A DNA stretch of 64,000 nucleotides from Streptomyces sp. NBC_01298 (GCF_035978755.1 NZ_CP108414.1:1116001-1180000); one strand, 5' to 3'; positions 36,391-45,939 are shown, numbered from the stretch's first letter. Made by a program: numbers and translations. Notes: generated by a model from the sequence alone, not told the origin.

Positions 36391-39300
36391 TCAGCCCCGC
36401 CGCACCAGCGGGAACGGCAGCGTCTCCCGGATCGTCAGACCCGTGAGGAACATGACGAGCCGGTCGACCCCGATGCCCAGCCCGCCGGTCGGCGGCATCG
36501 CGTACTCCAGCGCGTCGAGGAAGTCGTTGTCGAGCTCCATCGCCTCCGGGTCCCCGCCCGCCGCCAGCAGCGACTGCGCGGTCAGCCGGCGCCGCTGTTC
36601 CACGGGGTCGGTCAGCTCCGAGTAGGCGGTGCCCAGTTCGGTGCCGAAGGCCACCAGGTCCCAGCGCTCGGCGAGCCGGGGGTCCTTGCGGTGCTGCCGG
36701 GTGAGCGGGGAGACGTCGGTGGGGAAGTCCTTGTAGAAGGTGGGCAGCTTGGTGCGCTCCTCCACGAGCCGCTCGTACATCTCCAGGACCACGTCGCCCC
36801 GGGTGTTGTCGGGCGTGTGCGGCACGGCCGCGCGGTCGCACAGCCGCCGCAGGACGTGCTCCTCGGTGTCGGCGTCGACCTCCTCGCCCAGGGCCTCGCT
36901 GATCGCCCCGTACATCGTCTTGACCGGCCAGGGCCCGGAGATGTCGTGGACGACGAGCTTTCCGTCCGGTCCGGCCTTGTGCGCGATCGGCGAGCCGAAG
37001 GCGGCCGTGGCGGCGCCCTGGATCAGCTCGCGGGTCAGGTCGAGCATCACGTCGTAGTCGGCGAAGGCCTGGTAGGCCTCCAGCATCGTGAACTCGGGGT
37101 TGTGCTTGTAGGAGACGCCCTCGTTGCGGAAGGTGCGGCCCATCTCGAAGACCTTCTCCATGCCGCCCACGCACAGCCGCTTCAGGTACAGCTCGGGCGC
37201 GATGCGCAGGTACAGGTCGAGGTCGTAGGCGTTGATGTGGGTGCGGAACGGCCGGGCGTTGGCCCCGCCGTGGATCTGCTGGAGCATCGGGGTCTCGACC
37301 TCCAGGTAGCCCCGGTCCAGCAGTCCCTGACGCAGGGCCTGGACGGCGCTGGAGCGGGCCCGTACGACGTCGCGCGCCTCGGGGCTGGCGACCAGGTCGA
37401 GGTAGCGCATGCGGACCTTCGCCTCCGGGTCGGCGAGGCCCTTGCGCTTGTCGGGCAGCGGGCGCAGGCATTTACCGGTGAGCTGCCAGGAGTCGACGAC
37501 CACCGACAGTTCGCCGCTCTTGCTGGCGCCGACCTCGCCGCTCGCGACGACGTGGTCGCCGAAGTCCACCTGGGAGGTGAAGGTGTCGAGCACGGCGGCG
37601 CCCGCCTCATCGCGGGTGAACATCAGCTGGACGTCCCCGGACCAGTCCCGCAGCACCGCGAACACCACGCCGCCGAGGTCGCGCACGACCATCACGCGTC
37701 CGGCGAGGGTGACCGGCGAGCCGGTGCGGGCGCCGGGCGGGTATCCGGGGTGCGCGGCCTTCAGCTCGGCGACGGTGTGGGTGCGCTGCGGGATGCCGAC
37801 GGGGTACGGGTCGGTGCCGGCGGCCCTGATCCGCTCCAGCTTGTCGTGCCGTACCCGGACCTGTTCGGGCTGCCGCTCGGCCCGTGCGGCCTCGCCGTCC
37901 TCCTCCCCTACGGACTCCAGCCCGAGGGACTCGATGGGCGGCAGGCCGGCGGTGGTGGCGGGGGCGGTGAGCCCGCGCGGGTGGCCGTTGCCCCACAGGG
38001 TGCGCATGCTCGGCACGGAGACGAACCCCTCGGCGATGCCGGAGGCGAGGCTGACCCGGGCGAGCGAGCCGGCGTCCTGGAAGCAGAGGAACCGCGGGTA
38101 CCACTCGGGGCCGTACTTGACGTTCGAGCGGTACAGCGCCTCCAGCTGCCACCAGCGGGAGAAGAAGAGCAGCAGCTTGCGCCACACCTTGAGGACGGGA
38201 CCGGCGCCGATCCGGCCGCCCTCCTCGAAGGCGGAGCGGAAGACGGCGAAGTTGAGGGAGACGCGGCGCACGCCCAGGCCCGGGGCGGCCGCGCAGAGCT
38301 CGGCGACCATGAACTCCATGACCCCGTTGGGGGCGGCCCGGTCGCGGCGCATCAGGTCGAGGGAGATGCCGTCCTTGCCCCAGGGCACGAAGGAGAGCAG
38401 GGCGATCAGCTCGCCCTTGTCGTCGAAGGCCTCCACGAGCAGGCAGTCGCCGTCGGCGGAGTCCCCGAGCCGGTCGAGGGCCATGGAGAAGCCGCGTTCG
38501 GTCTCGGTGTCGCGCCATTTGTCGGCCCGGTCCACGATCGTCTGCATCTCGTCCTCGGAGAGGGCGGAGTGGCGGCGGATGACCGTACTGGCCCCGGTGC
38601 GCTTGACCCGGTTGACGGCCTGGCGGGTGACGCGCATGTCGCGGCCGTCGAGGTCGAAGTGGGCGACGTGCAGGATGGCCTCGTCGCCGAGCTGAAGAGC
38701 GCCGAGTCCGGAGCGGGCGTACGCGGTCGCGCCGTCCTCGGAGGCGCCCATGACGGCGGGCTGCCAGCCGTAGCGGCGGGCGACGGCGAGCCAGGCGTCG
38801 ATGGCGGGGGTCCACGCGGCGGGGTCGCCGACGGGGTCGCCGCTGCCGAGGCAGACGCCGGCCTCGACCCGGTAGGTGACGGCGGCCTTGCCGTTCGGGG
38901 CGAACACGACGGCCTTGTCCCGCCGGGTGGCGAAGTAGCCGAGGGAGTCGCCCCGTCCGTAGGCGCCCAGCAGGGCCCGGATGCGGGGCTCCTCGTCCCC
39001 GTGCAGGGCGGCGGTCAGCCGCTGGGAGCGGAAGAGGGTGGCGGCGGCGTTCAGCAGGGCGAGGGCGCCGAAGAGGCCGAGCAGGAAGTACAGGGGTCTG
39101 GCGGGGTGGCCGTCGAACTGCCGGGCGGAGAAGAGCCCGCCGAAGACCTGCTTGGCGGACCAGTCCAGCCACTGCCCCTTGGGCAGGGTTCCCGGGAAGA
39201 GCGCGACCAGGCCCCAGCCGAGGAACACGGCCGCGAGCAGGCCGAGGCCGAGCACGAGCATGGCCCGCCACAGGGCCCCCGGCCGGGAGGCGGCGTTGAA

Positions 39301-39705
39301 CTCCTTGCGCGCGGCGATCAGGATCGCGAGGGCGGCGACCGCCAGGGCCATGGAGGAGAAGCCCACCCAGTAGTCCTCGGCGGCGATGGTCAGTACGTCG
39401 ACCAGGAGCAGCAGGGCCAAATAGGTGACGACGATCCACCAGGCGACCTTCTTGCGCATGCCGAGTGCCGCGGCGAGCAGGAAGAGGAAGACGGCGTAGG
39501 CGAGGTTGGCGCTGACCGGTACGACGATGAGGTCGAGGAAGCGCACGACGGGCCGCAGCAGGCGGCGCAGCGTCGGGGAGAGCGCCAGCAGGGCGCAGAA
39601 CAGCCCGAGGGTTCCGAAGAACGCTCCGAAGGCATCGGGTACCCGGTTCAGGAAGCGGCTGCGGCTGGCGCGCGTCCCGCGCGTCTCCTCCACGGTGGCA
39701 CTCAT
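36391..39705 (-). CDS. lysX: Bifunctional lysyl-phosphatidylglycerol synthetase/lysine-tRNA ligase LysX
   Basis: 1104 residues. The N-terminal part has several membrane helices (about 30-230), followed by an MprF-type DUF2156 lysyltransferase domain (about 240-570). The C-terminal half is a class II lysyl-tRNA synthetase with an OB-fold (VTLAGRVMVVRDLGG), motif 2 (GRTFRNEGVSYKHNPEFTM) and motif 3 (GLGIGVDRLVMFL). The synthetase part charges tRNA with lysine and the membrane part transfers it to phosphatidylglycerol, lowering surface charge and protecting against cationic peptides. The start at 39705 (MSATVEETR) is preferred over one three codons upstream. Confidence 0.95.
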   Translation of the reverse strand: MSATVEETRGTRASRSRFLNRVPDAFGAFFGTLGLFCALLALSPTLRRLLRPVVRFLDLIVVPVSANLAYAVFLFLLAAALGMRKKVAWWIVVTYLALLLLVDVLTIAAEDYWVGFSSMALAVAALAILIAARKEFNAASRPGALWRAMLVLGLGLLAAVFLGWGLVALFPGTLPKGQWLDWSAKQVFGGLFSARQFDGHPARPLYFLLGLFGALALLNAAATLFRSQRLTAALHGDEEPRIRALLGAYGRGDSLGYFATRRDKAVVFAPNGKAAVTYRVEAGVCLGSGDPVGDPAAWTPAIDAWLAVARRYGWQPAVMGASEDGATAYARSGLGALQLGDEAILHVAHFDLDGRDMRVTRQAVNRVKRTGASTVIRRHSALSEDEMQTIVDRADKWRDTETERGFSMALDRLGDSADGDCLLVEAFDDKGELIALLSFVPWGKDGISLDLMRRDRAAPNGVMEFMVAELCAAAPGLGVRRVSLNFAVFRSAFEEGGRIGAGPVLKVWRKLLLFFSRWWQLEALYRSNVKYGPEWYPRFLCFQDAGSLARVSLASGIAEGFVSVPSMRTLWGNGHPRGLTAPATTAGLPPIESLGLESVGEEDGEAARAERQPEQVRVRHDKLERIRAAGTDPYPVGIPQRTHTVAELKAAHPGYPPGARTGSPVTLAGRVMVVRDLGGVVFAVLRDWSGDVQLMFTRDEAGAAVLDTFTSQVDFGDHVVASGEVGASKSGELSVVVDSWQLTGKCLRPLPDKRKGLADPEAKVRMRYLDLVASPEARDVVRARSSAVQALRQGLLDRGYLEVETPMLQQIHGGANARPFRTHINAYDLDLYLRIAPELYLKRLCVGGMEKVFEMGRTFRNEGVSYKHNPEFTMLEAYQAFADYDVMLDLTRELIQGAATAAFGSPIAHKAGPDGKLVVHDISGPWPVKTMYGAISEALGEEVDADTEEHVLRRLCDRAAVPHTPDNTRGDVVLEMYERLVEERTKLPTFYKDFPTDVSPLTRQHRKDPRLAERWDLVAFGTELGTAYSELTDPVEQRRRLTAQSLLAAGGDPEAMELDNDFLDALEYAMPPTGGLGIGVDRLVMFLTGLTIRETLPFPLVRRG

Positions 39706-39752
39706 GGTTCGCACTGTAGGGAGGGCCGCGCCCCTTCGCGCGGTGAGCGGGT

Positions 39753-39827
39753 TTAGGGCGTGTGTCGCGGATCAGGCCGGATCAGTCCGCGGCGCGGGCC
39801 CGGCATGATCCGCGACACACGCCCTAA
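39753..39827. repeat. Very long imperfect palindrome, MITE-like element
   Basis: Perfect 22-base terminal inverted repeats (39753-39774 and 39806-39827) surround a 31-nt centre whose ends (GCCGG/CCGGC) extend the stem after a one-base mismatch. The outer ends are TTAGGGCGTG and its complement CACGCCCTAA, so a TA dinucleotide flanks a GGGCGTG-type terminus on both sides, as expected for small non-autonomous IS-derived elements. It lies between the divergent lysX and usp genes; terminator function is unlikely since no gene ends there. Confidence 0.6.
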
Positions 39828-39849
39828 CCTCGGGAGGGTGACAGAGCAT

Positions 39850-40299
39850 GTGAGTACGGGATTCGAGCGCGGTACGGACGGTCCGAAGGTGATCCTCGCC
39901 GGGGTGGACGGGTCGCAGTCCTCGCTCCGCGCGGCCTCCTACGCCGCGGGGCTGGCCCGGCGGCAGAACGCGCTGCTGGCGCTGGTGTACGTCCAGCCGG
40001 TGATGCCGGCCGGGGCCTCGCTGGGAGCGCCGGTGTCGGAGGCCACGGAGGAGATCGCGGAGGGGCTGGTGGCCGAGATCCGGGAGTCCGCGGAGCGGCT
40101 GAAGGGCGTCTACGACGTCCGGTGGCAGTTCCACACCTTCCGCGGGGACGCGTACGCCGGGCTGGTGAGCGCGGCGGAGGAGCTGATGGCGGACGCGGTG
40201 GTGGTCGGGGCCTCGGAGCAGGCCGGGCACCGGATCGTGGGCTCGGTGGCGATCCGTCTGGTGAAGGCGGGGCGCTGGCCGGTGACCGTGGTTCCGTAG
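39850..40299 (+). CDS. Universal stress protein (UspA family)
   Basis: 149 residues, one Usp domain: VILAGVDGSQSSLRAASYAAGLAR at the start and a C-terminal DAVVVGASEQAGHRIVGSVAI ending in PVTVV. The ATP-binding pattern G-2x-G-9x-G(S/T) is only partly conserved, since the second glycine position is Glu, so nucleotide binding is uncertain. I chose the GTG at 39850; a GTG at 39838 is in frame but directly abuts the GGGAGG ribosome binding site. It is a single gene next to the 39753-39827 hairpin. Confidence 0.85.
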   Translation: MSTGFERGTDGPKVILAGVDGSQSSLRAASYAAGLARRQNALLALVYVQPVMPAGASLGAPVSEATEEIAEGLVAEIRESAERLKGVYDVRWQFHTFRGDAYAGLVSAAEELMADAVVVGASEQAGHRIVGSVAIRLVKAGRWPVTVVP

Positions 40300-40480
40300 C
40301 CGGGGCCGGCCGCCGCTCCCCCGGCATCGCCCTGCCCTGCGGTACCTGTTTGCCCACGCAACCTGATCACCGTAGACGTCGGGGCCGCGGCTGACGTATG
40401 TTCGGGCAGCTCGGACGGCCTGTGGGCCGTTCCGCTTCCCTGTCATACGTCGCACATGTTCCCGTGGGGGGTACTCCGTC

Positions 40481-41206
40481 ATGTCCTCGATCGCGCCCGC
40501 TCCGTCACCGTCCCCCTCACCCTCTCCGCCGTCCCGGCCCGCCCAGGTCCTGCGTTCCCCGCAGGCGAGCGCGACCGCCGTGACCGTGCTGCTGTCCGTG
40601 GGAGCGGTGTTCACTCTGCTCTCGGCCTGGGGAAAGCTGTACATGTGGCAGCAGCTGGAGGAGGTGCTCTCCGATCCCTCGGGCATCATCCACGGCCAGA
40701 TCGTCTCGCACGACATCCTCATCAACCTGGTCGGATTCGCCGAGAGCCTCACGATGCTGGCGACGACCGTGGTCTTCATCGTGTGGTTCCACCGGGTCCG
40801 CTGCAATGCCGAGGTGTTCCGCCCGGACGGCTTCAGCCAGTCGGCGGGCTGGGCCATCGGCGGGTGGTTCGTCCCGATCGCGAACCTCTTCTTCCCGTAC
40901 CGGACGGCTCGGGAGACCTGGAACGCCAGCACGCAGAACGCGCCCGACGGCTCCTTCCGCTCCGTCTCCGGCGCCCCGGTGGTCACGTGGTGGCTGGCGT
41001 GCGTGGCCGCCTGGCTCCTCAACGGACTCGGCTCGTACAACTACAGGATGGCGGTGGGGGCCGCGGAACTCCGCGACGCCTATCCCCTCGCCATGGTCGC
41101 GGACCTGGTCATCGTCGTGGCCGCCGTGCTGGCGGTCCTCTTCGTGCGCAAGCTGACCGCGCTCCAGGGCGTCAAGGCCGCCCAGGGTCCGAACGCCGCG
41201 GCCTGA
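40481..41206 (+). CDS. DUF4328 membrane protein
   Basis: 241 residues. A Pro/Ser-rich N-terminus (PSPSPSPSPP) is followed by membrane segments at about 30-55, 80-105, 125-150, 165-185 and 205-225. The segment AGWAIGGWFVPIANLFFPY is the conserved core of DUF4328. No function is established. It is convergent with the CapA-like gene, 24 bp away. Confidence 0.85.
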   Translation: MSSIAPAPSPSPSPSPPSRPAQVLRSPQASATAVTVLLSVGAVFTLLSAWGKLYMWQQLEEVLSDPSGIIHGQIVSHDILINLVGFAESLTMLATTVVFIVWFHRVRCNAEVFRPDGFSQSAGWAIGGWFVPIANLFFPYRTARETWNASTQNAPDGSFRSVSGAPVVTWWLACVAAWLLNGLGSYNYRMAVGAAELRDAYPLAMVADLVIVVAAVLAVLFVRKLTALQGVKAAQGPNAAA

Positions 41207-41230
41207 CCGCCCCCTCGGACCCTTCCGCTC

Positions 41231-42457
41231 CTACTTCGCCATCGTCAGCCCGTCCTTGGCCGCGCCGCGGCCCAGGACCGCCTCGGCGATCTCGTCGCGC
41301 GCCTCCTCGTATTCCCGGGCGGCCTCGCGGCCGGGCGACCGGTCGAGGGCGGCGGGGAGGTTGACGACCCGGCCCGCTCCCAGGTCCATCATCTGCGGGA
41401 CGAACTCGGCCTTGGTGACCTGCCAGCGCTGCCCGGGGGCGGCCGGCGGGGCGAAGGTGAAACGGCCGATGGAACCGTAGTTGCCGCGCATGTCCCGTGC
41501 GCCGCCGTAGTTGAACATCTCGCCCGCGACCTGGTCACCCATGCCGTAGACGATCCAGGTCCCGTTGACCTTCTCGTACGCCTGCGGGATGTGGGCGTGC
41601 GTGCCGAGGATCATGTCCACGTCGGGGCGCCCGCCGGTCCGCGAGGCGGTCAGCGCCTTGCCGAGCGCGAGCTGCCTCTCGTCCGGTTCGGTCTGCCATT
41701 CCGTGCCCCAGTGCAGGCTGACCAGGACCACGTCGGCGCCCGCCTTCCGGGCCGCCCGCGAGTCCGCGACGATCTTCTCCTGCTCCATCAGGTTGACCGC
41801 CCAGGGCTGGCCCTCGGGCATCGGGTAGCCGTTGGTGTCGTAGGTGTACGCGAGGTGCGCGACCTTCGCGGAGCCCGCGGTGTACATCGTCACGGTGCCC
41901 GCCTCGGCCTGCGTACGGGCCGAGCCCGCGTGTTTCAGACCGACCTTGTCGAAGCGGTCGAGGGTGCGCTTGAGACCGGCGGCGCCTGCGTCGAGGGTGT
42001 GGTTCGAGGCCGTGGAACAGCCGTCGTACCCGGTGTCCTTGAGGCCGTCGGCGACCTCGGGCGGGGACTGGAAGGCGGGGTAGCCGGTGAACGGGCCGTC
42101 CTCCGGCCCGTAGATGGTCTCCATGTGACACAGGGCCAGGTCGGCCGCCGAGACGATCGGCTTGACCGCGGAGAACATCGGCCGGAAGTCGTGGCCGTCG
42201 CCGTCCGCGTCGGAGGCGGCCCGCCGGATGACCGACTCGTGGGGCAGCACGTCGCCGCTCGCGACCAGGGTGAAGCCCCTCTGCGAGCCCGCGGCCGGGG
42301 CCGTGGTGGATCCGGGAGCGCCCGAGGCCGCCCGGGCGGAGGACGGGGAGCCGGCGAGGCGCGCGGGCGCGGGGTCACCGCCCGCCGAGCAGCCGGCGAC
42401 GGCCGACAGCACCACGGCGGTCAGGAGGGCGAGGGCGTGGCGGGTACGTGCGGTCAT
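41231..42457 (-). CDS. CapA-family lipoprotein (metallophosphatase-like)
   Basis: 408 residues. The signal peptide ends in the lipobox VAGC (Cys23). The PGA_cap/CapA domain follows: FTLVASGDVLPHESV, ALCHMETIYG, ASNHTLDAGAAGL, DVVLVSLHWGTEW and LGTHAHIPQ, all metal-site motifs of the calcineurin-like fold. CapA proteins act in poly-gamma-glutamate or related envelope polymer export in some bacteria; here no cap synthesis genes are nearby, so a different envelope phosphatase role is possible. Confidence 0.9.
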   Translation of the reverse strand: MTARTRHALALLTAVVLSAVAGCSAGGDPAPARLAGSPSSARAASGAPGSTTAPAAGSQRGFTLVASGDVLPHESVIRRAASDADGDGHDFRPMFSAVKPIVSAADLALCHMETIYGPEDGPFTGYPAFQSPPEVADGLKDTGYDGCSTASNHTLDAGAAGLKRTLDRFDKVGLKHAGSARTQAEAGTVTMYTAGSAKVAHLAYTYDTNGYPMPEGQPWAVNLMEQEKIVADSRAARKAGADVVLVSLHWGTEWQTEPDERQLALGKALTASRTGGRPDVDMILGTHAHIPQAYEKVNGTWIVYGMGDQVAGEMFNYGGARDMRGNYGSIGRFTFAPPAAPGQRWQVTKAEFVPQMMDLGAGRVVNLPAALDRSPGREAAREYEEARDEIAEAVLGRGAAKDGLTMAK

Positions 42458-42749
42458 CTGTCCCGGCTCTCCTTGGCTGGCTCGATAAATACGACTACCC
42501 GATCTTCAGTCAATCCATAGAAAGAGACGCCCGAAGTCAAGGAACGGCTCCGCCCCCGGCCACGCGCTCACCCCAATGGCCGTTCGGCGCGCCGTTCGAC
42601 CGTTCACCGCCCCGCGTGGCCGCCCACCGGACGACCCGGGTGCTTGGGCGCACCGTCCGGACGGGACGGTTCCCGGGCGGCCCGGCGCAGGTCAGGGTGG
42701 ATCCGTCGACCTCGACCGACCCCGCACCGACCCCCGGAAGGAGCCTCCC
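42458..42749. other. Divergent spacer between capA-like and ECF sigma genes
   Basis: 292 bases. 42480-42540 is AT-rich (CGATAAATACGACTACC, then CAATCCATAGAAAGAG) and probably holds the capA-like promoter. The remainder is GC-rich, with no conserved element I can name. Long ORFs read through it are shadows. Confidence 0.45.
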
Positions 42750-43289
42750 GTGCCCCTCGCCCCCACCCTGCGCCGCACCGACCCCGAGGCACTGGCCGAA
42801 CTCCAGCGCGAACACGGACGGGCCCTGTTCGGTTTCCTGCTGGGCCTCACGGCCGGGGACGCCCAGCGCGCGGAGGACCTCGTCCAGGAGACCCTGCTGC
42901 GCCTCTGGCAGCATCCCGAGGTCCTGGGCGGCGCCTACGAGTCCCTGCGTCCCTGGCTGTTCACGGTGGCCCGGCGGCTCGCCATCGACGCCCGGCGGGC
43001 ACGCCTGTCCAGGCCCATGGAGGTGGACCCGGAGGGGCTGGACCAGGCACCCGCGCCGGGGGACGCGGTGGCGGGCTCGGTGACGGCCATAGACGTACGG
43101 CGGGCCGTGGGCTCCCTGGGGCCGGAGCACCGCGACGTCCTGGTGCAGGTCTACTTCCAGGACCGCTCGGTGGCCGAGGCCGCGGCCGAGCTCGGCATTC
43201 CGGCGGGAACGGTCAAGTCCCGTACGTACTACGCCCTGCGCGCCCTGCGGAAGGACCTCCAGGGCTACGGATACGGACTCGGCGCCTGA
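42750..43289 (+). CDS. ECF-type sigma factor
   Basis: 179 residues. Region 2 is AEDLVQETLLRLWQHPEVLG followed by LRPWLFTVARRLAIDARRAR; region 4 is GPEHRDVLVQVYFQDRSVAEAAAEL with PAGTVKSRTYYALRALR. The GTG at 42750 is preceded by GGAAGGAG. There is no anti-sigma or zinc-finger gene beside it, so its control is not local. Target promoters are unknown. Confidence 0.92.
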   Translation: MPLAPTLRRTDPEALAELQREHGRALFGFLLGLTAGDAQRAEDLVQETLLRLWQHPEVLGGAYESLRPWLFTVARRLAIDARRARLSRPMEVDPEGLDQAPAPGDAVAGSVTAIDVRRAVGSLGPEHRDVLVQVYFQDRSVAEAAAELGIPAGTVKSRTYYALRALRKDLQGYGYGLGA

Positions 43290-43346
43290 GGGCGGGCCGG
43301 CCGGTGTCCACCGGGCGTTGTCAGTGCCGGCTGCGAGACTCGCGGG

Positions 43347-44009
43347 ATGCCGAACTCCACGAACACCGCAGAGATCTCCGCCTACTGGGACACGGCCGCT
43401 CCCCGGTTCGACGAGGAGCCGGACCACGGCCTGCGGGCCCCGGAAACCCGCGACGCGTGGGCCGACCTCATCCGCTCCTGGCTGCCGGCCGGACCGCTCG
43501 ACGTCCTCGACGTGGGCTGCGGCACCGGTTCGCTGTCCCTGCTGGCCGCCGAGGCCGGGCACCGGGTCACCGGGGTGGACCTCTCGCCGCGGATGGTCGG
43601 GCGGGCCCGGGCGAAACTGGCCGCCGCCGGACTGCCGGGCCGGTTCCTGGTCGGCGACGCCGCCGCACCGCCCACCGGCGACCAGCGGTTCGACGTCCTG
43701 CTCTCCCGCCACCTGGTGTGGACCCTGCCCGCCCCGGAGGCCGCGCTCGGCGACTGGATCGGCCGACTGCGCCCGGGCGGCACCCTGGTGCTGGTCGAGG
43801 GCCGCTGGCGCGAGGCCGACGCGAGCGCCCCGCCGTACGTTCCCGGAGCCGAGACCCTGCCCTGGGCGGGCGGCGTCGGCGCCGGCCAACTCGCCGCCGC
43901 CGTAAGGCCGCTCGTCACCGCCCTGCGCGTCGAGCCCCTCGGCGACAACGCGGCCCTGTGGGGACGGGCGGTGACCGACGAACGCTACGCCGTGATCGCC
44001 ACGGTCTGA
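43347..44009 (+). CDS. Class I SAM-dependent methyltransferase
   Basis: 220 residues with a full Rossmann methyltransferase core: motif I DVLDVGCGTGSLSLLAAE (about 54-71), motif II VTGVDLSPRMV, and a post-motif LRPGGTLVLVEGRW. It resembles small-molecule O- or C-methyltransferases of the UbiE/COQ5 group; the substrate is unknown. It follows the sigma-factor gene by 57 bp on the same strand, possibly as an operon. Confidence 0.85.
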   Translation: MPNSTNTAEISAYWDTAAPRFDEEPDHGLRAPETRDAWADLIRSWLPAGPLDVLDVGCGTGSLSLLAAEAGHRVTGVDLSPRMVGRARAKLAAAGLPGRFLVGDAAAPPTGDQRFDVLLSRHLVWTLPAPEAALGDWIGRLRPGGTLVLVEGRWREADASAPPYVPGAETLPWAGGVGAGQLAAAVRPLVTALRVEPLGDNAALWGRAVTDERYAVIATV

Positions 44010-44219
44010 CCGGTCCCGCACCCGCGAGAGGCCCATCGGCCCGAGGCGCGGCGAACGCGTCAAAGAATGGCCTGAACACCCGCGAACCGGACACGAACCG
44101 CATCGAAACCGGCATCGGACCGTTCAAGTTGAGTAAACATCCCCCGCATCGCGAGCCGCGCAAGGAAGGCTCGGCGCTGACGGCGGGAAGACGCGACGCA
44201 TGCGGGAGAAGGTGGAACG

Positions 44220-44735
44220 GTGCAGCCCGAGGGTACGAACGGCACCAGTGACGGTGGGCTCGCGGTGCCCATGGCATGGCTCTACGCGGAGTACATCGCC
44301 GACGAACTGCTGCGCACGGGCCGGCTGATCCCGGTCAGCACCCTGGAGTTCCGCGCCGGACGCGACACGCTCGCGCTGACCATCTACCTCTCGGACGCCG
44401 CCGGCGAACTCTCCGGGATCAGGGTCGTCTCACAGCTCGACGAGTGGATGTCGCTGACGGCGTACGGTCACCCCTGGCGCGACTGGGTCCACACCCGGTT
44501 CCTCGCGCTGGGCGAGGAGGCCCGCGAGCGCGGGCAGGGCGAGGACCCCGACCTGCAACTGGCCCGGGCCGCCTGGCGCTGGCTGGACCACACGGAGCTG
44601 TTCGCCACGAACCTCGACCCGGGACGCCACGGCCACGCCGACACCCCGCCGGGGCTGGACGAGAACGCCCGGGTCTGGACCCCGGCCTGGCAACTCGGTC
44701 TCCCGCTCGGCCATTTGGCCATGCACCTGTTCTGA
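44220..44735 (+). CDS. Conserved hypothetical protein
   Basis: 171 residues from a GTG start preceded by GGAGAAGGTGG. It has no signal peptide, no membrane segment and no recognised motif. It is rich in Trp, Leu and Asp, with phrases such as VPMAWLYAEYIADELLRTG, and the ending LGLPLGHLAMHLF is hydrophobic. Codon use is typical of the genome. The preceding 210 bases hold a small AT-rich patch (GTTCAAGTTGAGTAAAC) that may be its promoter. Confidence 0.7.
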   Translation: MQPEGTNGTSDGGLAVPMAWLYAEYIADELLRTGRLIPVSTLEFRAGRDTLALTIYLSDAAGELSGIRVVSQLDEWMSLTAYGHPWRDWVHTRFLALGEEARERGQGEDPDLQLARAAWRWLDHTELFATNLDPGRHGHADTPPGLDENARVWTPAWQLGLPLGHLAMHLF

Positions 44736-44910
44736 GCGGGCCCTCGGGGAGGACGGGCACCGTACGCGACGCGCTGCCCCGCCCCCGGCCCGCCCCGAGC
44801 GGGCCGCTTCGACCGGTCCGTCGAGATCGGGTGCAACCTTTCGACCGTGGGCGTTGTCATGTTCAGTGCACCGGTCTGCGAAGGCACTTGGGACGTGAGA
44901 GGTCTACCGA

Positions 44911-45939
44911 ATGAAGATGCGCCGCGCTCTGACGGCCGCCGCGACGGCTGTGGCAGCAGTTGCAGTGATCGCCCCCCACCGCCCCTGCCGCCTTCGCGAC
45001 GGGGGCGCGTGGACGGCCTTCTCGATGACGCTCACGAACACCACCGACAAGGCCCTGGAGAAGGTGCAGCCCTTCTTGGCCGTGGCCTCCGCGGAAAACG
45101 TCGAAGGGCCGTTGCTGGAGCTGGAGACCGAGTACTACGACGCCAAGGCGGTGCGGTGGACGACGTTCCGGGAAACGACGCCCGACGAGCTCTTCGGTTC
45201 CCTGGCGATCGGTCCGCGCACCACGGTCACGCTCAAACTGCGCACCCGCGTGGTCAAGAACGCCGAACCCGGCGCCGGATACGCACTCGCCGCCGCGGAC
45301 TACCGCAACAGCGACGGTTCCTGTGGTTCGGCCAAGGAGACCTGGCACGACTTCACCATGCTCCCGGCGGGCAAGACGTCGATGCCGTCCCCGGCCCCCG
45401 CACCGGCCGCGCCGGCCGCCCAGGCGGCGTCCGCCGCGACGCTCCCGACGTGTCGCGACCTCGACACCGCCTACGGGGAGTACCACCCCAACATCTTCGC
45501 GGGCCGCGTGTTCGGCATACCCAAGTCGATCCCCCTGGGTACCCGCTGGACGACCTACACCGCCACGCTCACCAACGCTTCGCCGAAGGAACTGAAGTCG
45601 TTCCGACTCGGCGCCGTGTTGGAGAGTTACCTCTACAACGAAGGTGAGCGCGACCTGAGCCCGTACGGCGACCTGCAGTACTGGGACACCTCCCGGCGGG
45701 CCTGGAAGACGCTGCGCCGGGCCGGTGGGAATGCCGGCGGCTCCGTCCCCGCCGCCACGACACTGAAGCCCCGTGAGTCCGTCCACGTCCAGCTGCGGTT
45801 CAGGGTGGGCGAGGACCTGCCCCGCGGCCAGGCGTACGACGCGTCCACCGGCATCACCGGCACCTTCACCGACCGCTACCGCGGCATGAACTGCACGAGC
45901 GACGGACTGGCCATCGGCTACTTCTACCCCCGCAGGTGA
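44911..45939 (+). CDS. Exported protein with duplicated beta domain, disturbed signal peptide
   Basis: 342 residues. Two related domains are visible: one with WTAFSMTLTNTTDKALEKV, and a second with WTTYTATLTNASPKELKSF, joined by an Ala/Pro linker; the second domain alone keeps an N-terminal section with Cys (LPTCRDLDTAYGEY). The hydrophobic start looks like a signal peptide, but it ends in HRPCRLRDGG. In the neighbouring frame the same bases read PTAPAAFATG, a normal cleavage region, so two compensating indels in C and G runs at about 44973-45005 are likely. Function unknown. Confidence 0.75.
   Translation: MKMRRALTAAATAVAAVAVIAPHRPCRLRDGGAWTAFSMTLTNTTDKALEKVQPFLAVASAENVEGPLLELETEYYDAKAVRWTTFRETTPDELFGSLAIGPRTTVTLKLRTRVVKNAEPGAGYALAAADYRNSDGSCGSAKETWHDFTMLPAGKTSMPSPAPAPAAPAAQAASAATLPTCRDLDTAYGEYHPNIFAGRVFGIPKSIPLGTRWTTYTATLTNASPKELKSFRLGAVLESYLYNEGERDLSPYGDLQYWDTSRRAWKTLRRAGGNAGGSVPAATTLKPRESVHVQLRFRVGEDLPRGQAYDASTGITGTFTDRYRGMNCTSDGLAIGYFYPRR

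Noticed and set aside
36148..39756. 1202-codon ORF antisense to lysX
   Set aside because: Its product is Gly/Asp/Val-rich and lacks any family similarity, whereas the minus-strand lysX frame has all expected domains.
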